Part shown: positions 33,078 to 41,750 of the stretch, piece after piece | Numbering within the stretch: the first letter of the stretch is position 1 | How the letters are laid out: every line of letters starts with the position of its first letter | Assembly: GCA_040235375.1 (NCBI GenBank) | Contig: JBECKQ010000254.1 | Location: forward strand, 1-63,650 | Direction: 5' to 3' | DNA from: JBECKQ01 sp040235375 | Lineage (GTDB): Bacteria > Planctomycetota > Phycisphaerae > UBA1845 | DNA: 63,650 nt | Made by a program: the position numbers and the translations under genes | The notes under the pieces: model-generated | Database searches by the model: none | Told to the model about the DNA's origin: nothing | The model's input: the letters and a program-made list of their open reading frames with translations, nothing else

Positions 33078-34778
33078 CTACGGCGCCACCAAATTCTGAT
33101 TTCTCAAATCAGTCGTGGCGCGGCCGGTCGAGAATTCGGTAACCTTGGTGCCGGGAGGGAGGAGATACAGATAGACGAGCTTGTAATCGTCGCGGAGGTT
33201 TTGATTCTTGATCTTGTCGAAAGGTCTGATCGCGCGAGCGCCGGATTCGGCATACTCGGGATAATATTGGAGCTCGAAATACATTTCGCCGCCGACCTTG
33301 GCGGCCGCGTACTTGCCGACGGGGGTGTACTGCCGGCCGTGCTCGTCGGTGACGGTGTAGTTCTCGATCGTATGCACGCTGTAACTGAGGGCCCGGCCCA
33401 GCGTGCTGCCCGCCTGGAGGTTCTCGACATTGAGCTGCAGAAGTGCCCGGCCCTGCGGAACCTTGAGCGCCGACACGGGCTGCTGCGAGCCACCCTCCTG
33501 ATCGGCAACGAGTGCCAGAACGTGACCCTGGACGAGCTCGTCGCCCTGCATATCGGCATCGCCCGAATAGTTGGTGAGCTTCAACGGCAGGTCGCCACCA
33601 AAGTGCGAAGAGACGAACTTTACGCCGGCAACGCGCCCACCCGGCGTGACGACCGGAGGCGGCGTCGGCTGCGGCGCGGCCGTGGTCTGCTCCGGAGGCG
33701 ATACGACGGCGCTCTTGAATTGTTGCTTGCGGATCGGGATGCGCGGCCCCTGTTTGTAAGCGACGAAGCGAGGGTCGAAGTTCTGAGGCACCTGAAAGGC
33801 CACATCGATCTGCCCGTTCGGCGCCGCGGTGAGCACCATCTCCTCCACGTTGGTCGTCGTGGAGCTGCGGCCCTCGGTCTTGATGGATCGCACGAACTTG
33901 GTGGGCACGTCCTTGTCGGCCACGGCGATCGCGTGATACATCGCCGGGAGACGCGTGTCGTCCGTTACGAGATCCCCGACCAGGCGGACCTGCCGGAGCG
34001 TGAACAGGTGCTTCCCGTCCTTGTTCGCCGCTTCGGATCTCAACTGGAGCGCGACGCGGGGCAGCGTCATGTTCGCGGCCCCCGAAAACTCACTCAGCGG
34101 GACCAGCGTGGCGGGCCCCTGCGACTTGATCTCTCTCTCGTAGATGAAGTTCACGTGCCCCGCGTCCACGAAGGACACCGAATCCGGCGGGACGACGCGG
34201 GAGATGCCCGCGGGTGCGGATTGTACCCAGCCGATCTCCGTGATCAGGTCGGGATGAATACTCGCAAATCGGACCGTGCCGCTGAACGGGCCGCCGGAGA
34301 GCGCTGAGGCAAAGCCGGCCGCCGCTCGATCGGGCTTGAACAGAAGCTCCGATTGCTCGTCCGGCTTCTCGGGATTGAAACGCTGGAAACCAAGAACGCT
34401 CGGCCCCCACGGCGACATCTCGATGGCGATGGCCAGGACGCCGGCGATCATGAATGTGCTGATCAGTCCCGCGGCCGCCGCGGCCCCCTTGTCCAATAAC
34501 TGGGGCAGCAAGTGCGCACGCGGCACCCAGATATCCATGAGTATGCGAAGGATGATCAACGGAACGATGAACATGCCCATCAGCGCCCAGGCGTACGCGT
34601 AATCGGGCAAGAGACCGATGAACACCTTCTGCGCGACGTACTCATACGTGCCGAACGCCACGGCGAGGCACACGATTGTCAGGACGCACGTGATGAAAGC
34701 CGTGGTGAAGCCCTGGATGGTCAGGTAGTAGGTACCCGCCAGGACGATGATGACCAGCAGTGCGAGCGAAAACCACAT
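33078..34778 (-). CDS. CvpA-like membrane protein with large extracytoplasmic domain
   Basis: A 566-residue protein. Four hydrophobic segments at about residues 3-22, 25-48, 60-80 and 95-120 resemble the CvpA (colicin V production) membrane unit. The remaining 440 residues are soluble, beta-rich, with a proline-rich linker (TTAAPQPTPPPVVTP) near 355-370 that separates two parts. It is the last gene of a minus-strand operon with pilT and the GspE-like gene (39 bp gap), so a link to the pilus or secretion machinery is likely. The soluble part is not recognised. Confidence 0.7.
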   Translation of the reverse strand: MWFSLALLVIIVLAGTYYLTIQGFTTAFITCVLTIVCLAVAFGTYEYVAQKVFIGLLPDYAYAWALMGMFIVPLIILRILMDIWVPRAHLLPQLLDKGAAAAAGLISTFMIAGVLAIAIEMSPWGPSVLGFQRFNPEKPDEQSELLFKPDRAAAGFASALSGGPFSGTVRFASIHPDLITEIGWVQSAPAGISRVVPPDSVSFVDAGHVNFIYEREIKSQGPATLVPLSEFSGAANMTLPRVALQLRSEAANKDGKHLFTLRQVRLVGDLVTDDTRLPAMYHAIAVADKDVPTKFVRSIKTEGRSSTTTNVEEMVLTAAPNGQIDVAFQVPQNFDPRFVAYKQGPRIPIRKQQFKSAVVSPPEQTTAAPQPTPPPVVTPGGRVAGVKFVSSHFGGDLPLKLTNYSGDADMQGDELVQGHVLALVADQEGGSQQPVSALKVPQGRALLQLNVENLQAGSTLGRALSYSVHTIENYTVTDEHGRQYTPVGKYAAAKVGGEMYFELQYYPEYAESGARAIRPFDKIKNQNLRDDYKLVYLYLLPPGTKVTEFSTGRATTDLRNQNLVAP

Positions 34779-34817
34779 AATCTCGTCTCCGTCCGCTTGC
34801 GCGGTCGGCTGCTACTC

Positions 34818-36488
34818 CTACTTCGCCTCGATGCGCAGGCCGCGCATGACTTCCGCCATGCTGGTGACGCCGGCGATGACTTTCCGGACGCCCTCCTCCT
34901 GCAGGTATCTCATCTTCTCCGCCCGGGCCTGATCCTTGATCTGCCGGATGGACGCGCCGGAGGCAATCAGCGCGCGCACTCTGTCGCTGACAATGAACAT
35001 CTCGAACACACCCGTGCGGCCGACGTGCCGGCTGTTCTGGCAGGTCTGGCAGACGATCTCCCGCCCGCGCTTGTCGAGTATGGGGGCGGACGGCGGGCGG
35101 TAGAAGTGCTCGATCTCGTCGGCCGGCAGGTTGGCCTTGCGCAGGATCTGGGCATCGGGCTGGTAGGCCTCACGGCACGCCGGGCAGAGGATGCGCAGCA
35201 GTCGCTGGGCGACGACGGCGACCAGCGATCCGGCCACGAGCTTCGGATCCTCGACCAGGGCGAGCAGCCGGGACAGGGCGTCAAACGAGTTCGTCGCCTT
35301 GATCGCCAGGTAGATTTTCTTCTCGGTTGCCGCGCGGCAGGCGAGCGAAGCGGTCTCGCGATCCTCGCATTGACTTACCAGGACCACGTCCGGCTCGCGG
35401 CGCAGCACCGTCTGGAGCATGCGACCATAGCTGACCTGTGACTTCGCCTGGTCGTAAACCTGCTGGGTCACGTTGTCGAGCTTCATGAGCGGCTCGGTCT
35501 CGAGGGCGTAGAGGTTCTGCAGGTAGGCGTCGTGGGCGCGAAGCGCGGCGTACTGCGTGGTGGTGAGGCCGGCCTCTCGCGGCCCGGCGAAAAGAACCAG
35601 ACCCGCGTCGAGTTCGACCACCTTTTTGAAGCGGTCCAGCTGCTTGTTGGTGAACCCGAGGTCGGCGAGTTTGAGGAGGCCGGCCGAACGGTTCAGCCTG
35701 AGCCGCAATCGCTCGCCCTTCATCGAGCCGGAGGCCTGCACCTCGAGCGGTTCGGGCTTTTCCTCGCTGCCGAGCAGGGCGACGCGGATCGTCCCCGTTT
35801 GCGGCCTTCGTCGCTCCTCGATGTTGAGTCCGGCGGCCTGCTTCAGGAAGACCAGGACTTTCTCCGCGGAGTCGGTAGTCAGCGCGTTTTCCTGTTCGGA
35901 GACCACGCCGTCGATCTTGTAGATGACGCGCGTCTCGCCGTTGCCAAGCAGGACGTCGACGTCGCTGGCCCGTTTCCAAAGCAGGTCAAAGAGAAAATCC
36001 TGCGTCGCGTCGAACTGATCGAGCACGACAACGTCGTGCGGCTTGGCCATCTGTTCGCCCTGCGAGTCCACGATGCGGACGCGCAGTCCCTTGTCTTCAC
36101 GCGTCTTCTTGCCGCCGCCCACTCCGGCGAGTAATCGCTTGACGTGTCCCGGCGTGAGCACGCGGTTCGCCGGAACCATGCGCCCGTTGCGGTGCACAAC
36201 GTAGGCGATAAGCGTGCCGGCGGCGAGCACTGCCCAGAACGCCAGGCCCAAAAAGAACGCGGCCCCTGACCAGGGAAACAGCACCAGTACGGCGAGTCCG
36301 CCGAGACCGCCTCCCAGGACGACCAGGTTCCACCACTCGCGGCGGGTCTTGACTCGATCGGAATCCCGATCGACCCATTGCGAAGCGAGCGTCCATAGCA
36401 CGAAAAGCACCAGGACTGCGATCGTCTTGGGGAGGCTGATATACGTGTCGATCCCAGGGATTTGGGCTTGAGCGAGGATCGCGAGCAT
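34818..36488 (-). CDS. Degenerate GspE/PilB-like protein with membrane segments
   Basis: A 556-residue protein with the type II secretion/type IV pilus ATPase fold. Two to three transmembrane segments precede it (about 21-38, 53-72, 74-97), unlike the soluble family norm. The Walker A site reads GPREAGLTTT (302-311), without the lysine of GxxGxGKT, and the Walker B region reads DVVLVSQCED, with Gln373 in place of the catalytic Glu. The zinc-binding four-cysteine part is kept (CPAC near 435, CQTC near 480). It should not hydrolyse ATP normally; a structural or regulatory partner of the adjacent PilT is plausible. Operon: pilT, this gene, CvpA-like gene. Confidence 0.82.
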   Translation of the reverse strand: MLAILAQAQIPGIDTYISLPKTIAVLVLFVLWTLASQWVDRDSDRVKTRREWWNLVVLGGGLGGLAVLVLFPWSGAAFFLGLAFWAVLAAGTLIAYVVHRNGRMVPANRVLTPGHVKRLLAGVGGGKKTREDKGLRVRIVDSQGEQMAKPHDVVVLDQFDATQDFLFDLLWKRASDVDVLLGNGETRVIYKIDGVVSEQENALTTDSAEKVLVFLKQAAGLNIEERRRPQTGTIRVALLGSEEKPEPLEVQASGSMKGERLRLRLNRSAGLLKLADLGFTNKQLDRFKKVVELDAGLVLFAGPREAGLTTTQYAALRAHDAYLQNLYALETEPLMKLDNVTQQVYDQAKSQVSYGRMLQTVLRREPDVVLVSQCEDRETASLACRAATEKKIYLAIKATNSFDALSRLLALVEDPKLVAGSLVAVVAQRLLRILCPACREAYQPDAQILRKANLPADEIEHFYRPPSAPILDKRGREIVCQTCQNSRHVGRTGVFEMFIVSDRVRALIASGASIRQIKDQARAEKMRYLQEEGVRKVIAGVTSMAEVMRGLRIEAK

Positions 36489-36552
36489 CTTATCGAGTGA
36501 TCACCAGGACTGTGTTCTCCGCCAACCTCTGAGTCGGGCAGGTTAACGACTT

Positions 36553-37740
36553 CTAACCGATGATGCCACTGCCGGCGATATTAATGCCTTTCAGCCGCAT
36601 CATAAGCTCCTCGGGATTGGGGGCCGCGGCCAGCGCGGTGGTCTGGTCGATGTACTCGTCCTCGACGAGTCGCCGCAGGCTCTCGTTGAAGTCGATCATG
36701 CCCTCTCCGTGCGAGGAGCGGACGACGCTGATAATGGAGCTGTCCCGACCTTCGGCGATCAGCTTGCGGACCGTGGTATTGACCAGGCAGATTTCGAGAG
36801 CGGGGATGCGCGGCACGTCCTCGCGCACGGTTTTCAGCAGCTTTTGGCAGATAATCGCCTGGAGGTTGAATACCAGGGAGGTTCGAACCAGGCTGCGGGC
36901 ATTCTCCGGAAACAGCTCGAGCACGCGGGTGATGGTGGCCGCGGTCCCAGAGGCGTGGACCGTGCCGAAGACCAGGTGCCCGGACTCCGCTGCGTGCAGG
37001 GCGGCGGCGAACGTATCCTCGTCGCGAAGCTCGCCGATCAGAACGACATCCGGGTCCTGGCGCATCAGGTATTTGATGGCGCGGTGGAAGTCGCGCACGT
37101 CCATCCCGATCTCACGCTGGTTGACGAAGGCCTTCTTGTCAATGTAGAGAAACTCGATGGGGTCCTCGAGCGTGACGACGTGGCACGGCCGGGTCTGGTT
37201 GATCTGTTCGATCATGGCGGCGATCGTCGTGCTCTTGCCGCTGCCCGTGATGCCCGAGACGAGGACGAGCCCCTGCTGCTTCATGGCGATCTGGCTGAGC
37301 GTGTTGGGCAGGTGCAGTTGCTCGTAGTCGAGGATTTCGTTGGGGATGCGGCGGGCCGCCATCGAGGTCATGCCCCGCTGGCGGAAAGCGTTGATGCGAA
37401 AGCGGGACCCTCCCTTGGCCAGGTGGGCAAAGTCGATCGATCCCTGGTCCTCGTACTTGGCCCACTGCTCCTCGGTCATGATCTCGCGGAGGAGCTTGTC
37501 GATCTTGCGGGCGCTCAGCGGGCCGGTGGCCATGGCCTTTATCGAGCCGCGAACGCGAACGCGCGGTGGGGAGTCCGCCTTGAAATGCAGGTCGGACGCC
37601 CCCATTTTCTCCGTGGCCCGGAAGAATTTGTCAATCCGGGCAGCATCGCGCTTCTTGGGCGGGGGAGTCGGGGTCTCCTCCGCGATCTCCGCGCTCAACT
37701 CCTCCGTTTCGATCGGACGCAGCTCTTCGATTTCCGACAC
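36553..37740 (-). CDS. pilT: PilT-type twitching motility / retraction ATPase
   Basis: A 395-residue hexameric ATPase that powers pilus retraction at the inner membrane. GTG 37740 is chosen because GAGGGA lies 6 nt upstream. After an acidic, Pro-rich N-terminal extension of about 45 residues come the PAS-like N domain (ASDLHFKADSPPRVRVRG), Walker A GITGSGKST with Lys169, the Asp box (TLEDPIEFLY), Walker B (QDPDVVLIGELRD), the His box (GHLVFGTVHASG) and a C-terminal TVRKLIAEGR element like the PilT AIRNLIRE motif. All catalytic residues are intact. It heads the minus-strand operon and diverges from a pseudopilin gene. Confidence 0.92.
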   Translation of the reverse strand: MSEIEELRPIETEELSAEIAEETPTPPPKKRDAARIDKFFRATEKMGASDLHFKADSPPRVRVRGSIKAMATGPLSARKIDKLLREIMTEEQWAKYEDQGSIDFAHLAKGGSRFRINAFRQRGMTSMAARRIPNEILDYEQLHLPNTLSQIAMKQQGLVLVSGITGSGKSTTIAAMIEQINQTRPCHVVTLEDPIEFLYIDKKAFVNQREIGMDVRDFHRAIKYLMRQDPDVVLIGELRDEDTFAAALHAAESGHLVFGTVHASGTAATITRVLELFPENARSLVRTSLVFNLQAIICQKLLKTVREDVPRIPALEICLVNTTVRKLIAEGRDSSIISVVRSSHGEGMIDFNESLRRLVEDEYIDQTTALAAAPNPEELMMRLKGINIAGSGIIG

Positions 37741-38021
37741 GGCAGTTCCCTCGATGGCGTGCAAATCAACACCGGCGGGGCCCAAATCGCAGCATTATTG
37801 TAGGGCTGTCGAAACGCCGGGCAAGCGAACGGCCGCTGGATTGCGGGGGCGAGGGTCTGCGGGCGGCCCCGGCTCTTCGGTGGCTTGTGGCTCCCCCCGC
37901 GGTGCGACTAGCATTCGCGTGGACAGGGCTTCGATTCGGCGCGGGGCGGGCTATCGGGTGCAGTTGGCGGGCGGGGGCCTGAAAACGGGTGGGGGCGGCA
38001 GCCATGGAGGAAGAGCCGGGC

Positions 38022-38834
38022 ATGCGGCCACGAGAACCAGCATACGCGTTCACGCTTGCCGAACTGCTCGTCGTTGTCTCCGTGCTCGCGCTCCTCATCG
38101 CCATCCTGCTTCCGTCGCTTCGCCGGGCCCGCGATCAGGCCAAAATGGCGGCCTGCGCCGCGAATCTGCGGCAGATCGGCGTTGCCATCCGGCTTTACGG
38201 CGACGACAACGCCGGCCACATCCCGCGTGGCCCCGAGCCTGATTCGCCCTTTGATTTTGGCGCGAACGATCTGGCGACCAATCAGCTCTGGATCGGCGAC
38301 AATGGCATCGCCCCGATGAACAACCACCCCGACGAGTACAACGGGCTCGGCACGCTGCTCGATACCGTCTCCCCCGATCCGAAGGTCCTCTACTGTCCGG
38401 CCGACGACCAGTTCAACCTGGATGAGGAGTTGCCGCGGATTCGAACCGCCGACGATGCCTATGGCTCCTATCTCTACCGGCAGCTCGACGATCTCCCGCC
38501 GGCGGAGTCGCCGGGTCGGATCGACTACCTGGGCACGAACGTCGTGGATGGCCGGCCGGTGCCGGTCGAGGCACTCGCGATGGATACGAACAGCCTGGGG
38601 CCCGAGGAGTTCGGCCTGCGCCACACGAACCACCGCGGACTCTTCGTCAACATCGTGTTCCGCGACACGTCCGTACGCCGCTTCCGCAACCGCGACTACG
38701 TACTGGCGATACCGCCGACCGCATTCGCCGACATGGCCAAACTGCCGGCCAGTATCGATCAACTGCTCACGAACGCCGATTTTGGGTATCGGTTCGATCC
38801 GACCGATGCCCCGTCGATCGACACCGGCGACTGA
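38022..38834 (+). CDS. Type IV pilin-like (pseudopilin) protein
   Basis: A 270-residue protein with a prepilin-type N-terminus: after a short basic leader, AFTLAELLVVVSVLALLIAI with the Glu at +5 that pilins need, cut after Ala and N-methylated by PilD. ATG 38022 is chosen (GGAGG at 38007-38011). The remainder has the planctomycete pattern PSLRRARDQAKMAACAANLRQIGVAIRLY and a conserved YCPADDQ, as in the abundant planctomycete pseudopilin families. It diverges from pilT. It may form a minor pilin or a secretion pseudopilus; which one is not clear. Confidence 0.88.
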   Translation: MRPREPAYAFTLAELLVVVSVLALLIAILLPSLRRARDQAKMAACAANLRQIGVAIRLYGDDNAGHIPRGPEPDSPFDFGANDLATNQLWIGDNGIAPMNNHPDEYNGLGTLLDTVSPDPKVLYCPADDQFNLDEELPRIRTADDAYGSYLYRQLDDLPPAESPGRIDYLGTNVVDGRPVPVEALAMDTNSLGPEEFGLRHTNHRGLFVNIVFRDTSVRRFRNRDYVLAIPPTAFADMAKLPASIDQLLTNADFGYRFDPTDAPSIDTGD

Positions 38835-39209
38835 ACCGGGACGGCTGGCCAAATGTCCCATAATATCGCCGTTGCCTGCGAAAAAAGGGGCATCGGGTGG
38901 TACCGTCTGGACCGAAGGTACAGTCCGTGGCACGCGCAGACCATCGAGAAACCAGGCACTATGCAAAGAGCAGTGGCACACGGGCGGGGGCGCCGCCCGC
39001 TGAAAACTGATCACTGAAGACTGATCACTGAACACTGCAAACTGAAAACTGCCTTCGGGCTTCCGGCTCGCGTCGCGGTCGAATCGTCATGTAGAATGTA
39101 GACGGTGCGGACGCCTCGGGCGGCGTGTGCATACGATCACGCAAAAAGGAGCAAGGTGCAAACCGGACGGGCGGTCCAGGCAAAGGGGCCGGAATCAGGA
39201 GACCCAGCC
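38835..39209. other. Intergenic region with repeat elements
   Basis: About 375 bp with no supported gene. It holds the 18-bp dispersed sequence at 38966-38983 (shared with 22301-22318), a GC-rich hairpin GGGCGG/CCGCCC near 38982-38998, and the tandem heptamer tract that follows. Confidence 0.5.
38999..39051. repeat. Tandem ACTGNNN heptamer repeat (about 7 copies)
   Basis: Seven successive 7-bp units start with ACTG (first unit GCTG): variable parts AAA, ATC, AAG, ATC, AAC, CAA, AAA, then a final ACTG. The register is perfect over 53 bp. A shorter version is at 58293-58320. Both sit in intergenic DNA after a gene end. No spacers, so it is not a CRISPR array. Confidence 0.8.
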
Positions 39210-39665
39210 ATGAAGCTCGAAAGCTATCTGCGCGAACAGGGAGTCGAGTTCCAACAGGACAGCCACTCGAAGACGTACACGGCCCAAGCCCTGGCCCATG
39301 CGGAGCACGTGACCGGGTACATGGTGGCCAAGCCCGTGATCGTGAAGACCTCCTCCGGCTTCACGATGTGCGTCGTGCCGGCGCCGAAGCAACTCGATCT
39401 CGAGCGCGTCGCCGAGGTGCTCAACGCGAGCAACATCCGGCTGGCGACGGAGCAGGAGATGGCCGACCTGTTTCCCGACTGCGAAGTCGGGGCTGAACCT
39501 CCGGTGGGCAAGCTGTACGGCCTGCAGACGCTCATGGACGCACAGCTCGAAGAGGACGAGTACCTCTTTATGCAGGCCGGCAGTCACACGCAGGCGATCA
39601 AAGTGAAGCGCGAGGACTGGCAGCGACTCTGTAATCCGCAGGTGGCGAACATCACGCTGGCGTGA
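39210..39665 (+). CDS. YbaK/EbsC-type aminoacyl-tRNA deacylase domain protein
   Basis: A 151-residue protein of the YbaK/ProRS-editing fold, which hydrolyses mischarged aminoacyl-tRNA. Features: an N-terminal YLREQGVEFQ, TYTAQALAHAEHV, the conserved VAKPVIVKT (Lys46 position), and LYGLQTLMDAQL with the GxxxPxG-like loop AEPPVGKLYG. AGGAG at 39196-39200 supports ATG 39210. It is a stand-alone editing protein; the amino acid it clears is not predictable. Single gene, convergent with the SDR gene. Confidence 0.87.
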   Translation: MKLESYLREQGVEFQQDSHSKTYTAQALAHAEHVTGYMVAKPVIVKTSSGFTMCVVPAPKQLDLERVAEVLNASNIRLATEQEMADLFPDCEVGAEPPVGKLYGLQTLMDAQLEEDEYLFMQAGSHTQAIKVKREDWQRLCNPQVANITLA

Positions 39666-39705
39666 GCCTGCCGCCGACCGCTGCACTGACCCGGCGAGCC
39701 AGGCC

Positions 39706-40419
39706 TTACGAGCGCCCGTAAACGGGCACAAGCGCTCCGCGCGTGCACGTGTTGGCGCCGGAAGCTAAGAAGGCGACGGTCGCCGCGACGTCGGCAACCC
39801 TCGCCCACGCGGAATGGTCGGCGTCCGGCATGGCCTTTCGGTTCGCTGGCGTATCCATGATCGACGGGACCACGGCATTGACGAGTATCCCGGAGCGGAC
39901 AGCTTCCTGCGCCGCTGCCTGCGTGATCGCGGCGACGGCCGCCTTGGCCGCGGTGTAGGCCACCATGCCCGCGCCCGTGCGGGGCTCGAGCGCGACACGG
40001 GCGGCAACGTTGACGATCCGGCCCTCCTTCGCCTCGCGCATTCGCTTGACGGCTTCGCGGCAGCAGAGAAAGCAGGTCGTCGCGTTCATATCGAGTTGTG
40101 CGCGGAAGTGATCGAGCGAAGCTTCATGCAGCGGACTCATGGCAAACCCGCCCGCCACGTGGATCGAGGCCCAGAGCGGCTTTTCGCGAACGGCCTCGGC
40201 GAAGAAGCACTCTGCCTGACGTTCGTCCGCGAGGTCCACGACCGCTATCATCCGAACGCGCTCGTGATTCGAGAAGGCAAGGCCGGAAAGCTTGCCGCTG
40301 TCGGTGCAGGGGATCGTGCAAAAAGCTCCCGCGGCGAGCAGCCTTTCAACGACGGCGGCGCCGAGCGCTCCGATGCCGCCTGTGACGATGACTTGCCGGC
40401 CCGCAAAGTCGTTGCTCAT
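39706..40419 (-). CDS. Short-chain dehydrogenase/reductase
   Basis: A 237-residue Rossmann-fold oxidoreductase. The cofactor site is VTGGIGALG (residues 12-20) and the active-site pair YTAAK is present (Tyr and Lys), but the catalytic Ser usually 13-14 residues before Tyr is not visible (NVAARVALEP instead). Activity is therefore uncertain. The start overlaps the stop of the GGDEF gene (ATGA at 40416-40419), so the two are translationally coupled; a link between the SDR and c-di-GMP signalling is unproven. Confidence 0.85.
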   Translation of the reverse strand: MSNDFAGRQVIVTGGIGALGAAVVERLLAAGAFCTIPCTDSGKLSGLAFSNHERVRMIAVVDLADERQAECFFAEAVREKPLWASIHVAGGFAMSPLHEASLDHFRAQLDMNATTCFLCCREAVKRMREAKEGRIVNVAARVALEPRTGAGMVAYTAAKAAVAAITQAAAQEAVRSGILVNAVVPSIMDTPANRKAMPDADHSAWARVADVAATVAFLASGANTCTRGALVPVYGRS

Positions 40420-41747
40420 TCCGATTCCTCGATCTGGGCATCGGGCGAGGTGGTTTGGGCGCAAGTGTCGCCGGCAAACATGAACACCTGATTCTTCCCG
40501 GCCCGCTTCGCCCGCAGCAATGCTTCGTCCGCGCGGGCGATCAGGTCTTCCGCCACGGCGCCGTCCCACGGATAGCTGGCCAGCCCGCCGCTGATGGTCA
40601 ACGCACCCTTCGGTTCGTTGGTCAGCGACTCGCACTGGCAGTTTCGCAGCGCCTCCTTGAACCGAGCAAGCACCGCGAGGGCGTCAGACGGATGCTGGCT
40701 GCCGGCGACGCGCGGCTGGTCGGCGTCCCAGAAGATGACGCAGAATTCATCGCCGCCGTAGCGCGTGACGAGGTCGTGTTCGCGGCAGTGGTTCTGGAAG
40801 AGCTGGCCGATCCGTTGGATGACTTCATCGCCTGCGTCGTGGCCGTAGTCGTCGTTGTAGGATTTGAAGTTGTCGATGTCGAACAGCAGGACGGTCACAC
40901 GGAAGCGCTCTTCGCGGGCGCGCTCGAGCAGATCGCGGATGAACCGCAGCGCGTACCGGCGATTGTGCAGGCCGCTGACTTCGTCGGTAAAGGCCTCGCG
41001 CCGCCACTGGCGCTGCGCGTCGGCCGCGGCAAGCAGGTGTGCGGCAAGCGTCGCGTAGTGGCTGAGCTTCTCGAGGTCAGCCGACTGATAGGGCAGCGAT
41101 CGCCCGCCGATCATGATCTGCCCGATCGTGCGCCCTTCTCGGCGAATCGGTTCCATGAGGACCGGCTCGAGTACGGTTCCGCCACTACTGACAGCCGTGC
41201 CCTCGATCACCAGCGTCGCCGACTCGCTGCCGAGCGCGCAGCGGATGAGATCGGCGAGCTTCGAGACAAGCTCGAAGTCGTCGCCGCCGAGGGATTCCAG
41301 AAGACCGGCAAGCAGTTTGATCTCATCCATCGAGGCCGCCGGCGAATACTCTTCCAGCGGCCGGAATTGACGCACGCCAAGCGCTTCGTCGAGCTCGCCC
41401 GAGTCCGGGGGAAGGAGGACGTATTCGTCGGCGCCACCGGCGAGAACGCGGCGGACAGCGGGTTCCGCCTCCGGCTCACAGCAGAGGATCACGCGCGTCT
41501 GGTCGCCGGCCGCCTCGCGGAGTCCCGCCACCGCCTCCGCCAGTCGCGGCTGATCCGCATCGACGCAGGCGATCACCGCGCGGACCCGACCGCGCGTAAG
41601 GTCGTCGACGCCCTCGACCAGGTTGGACGCCTGACCGATCGTCCAGTCGGGGTAGCGCTGGCGCAGAAGATCAAGCAGGTCCGCCCGATCACCGATCAGC
41701 AGCAGGCGGTCGCGTCTCAGAATATCTGTTTCGCGCTGGATTATCAT
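40416..41747 (-). CDS. GGDEF diguanylate cyclase with receiver-like and GAF-like parts
   Basis: A 443-residue signalling enzyme that should make c-di-GMP. Residues 1-120 resemble a degenerate receiver (RLLLIGDRADLL, no clear phospho-acceptor Asp); about 145-255 look GAF-like; the C-terminal catalytic domain has DEVSGLHNRRYA, VLLFDIDNFKSYND and the intact RYGGDEF motif. An RxxD inhibitory site upstream of GGDEF is not obvious. It is the middle gene of an operon: a receiver-like gene (3 bp upstream) and the overlapping SDR gene. Confidence 0.9.
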   Translation of the reverse strand: MIIQRETDILRRDRLLLIGDRADLLDLLRQRYPDWTIGQASNLVEGVDDLTRGRVRAVIACVDADQPRLAEAVAGLREAAGDQTRVILCCEPEAEPAVRRVLAGGADEYVLLPPDSGELDEALGVRQFRPLEEYSPAASMDEIKLLAGLLESLGGDDFELVSKLADLIRCALGSESATLVIEGTAVSSGGTVLEPVLMEPIRREGRTIGQIMIGGRSLPYQSADLEKLSHYATLAAHLLAAADAQRQWRREAFTDEVSGLHNRRYALRFIRDLLERAREERFRVTVLLFDIDNFKSYNDDYGHDAGDEVIQRIGQLFQNHCREHDLVTRYGGDEFCVIFWDADQPRVAGSQHPSDALAVLARFKEALRNCQCESLTNEPKGALTISGGLASYPWDGAVAEDLIARADEALLRAKRAGKNQVFMFAGDTCAQTTSPDAQIEESE

Positions 41748-41750
41748 TGC

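Noticed and set aside
38999..39051. CRISPR-like array
   Set aside because: Units are 7 bp with no spacers and no cas genes in the window.
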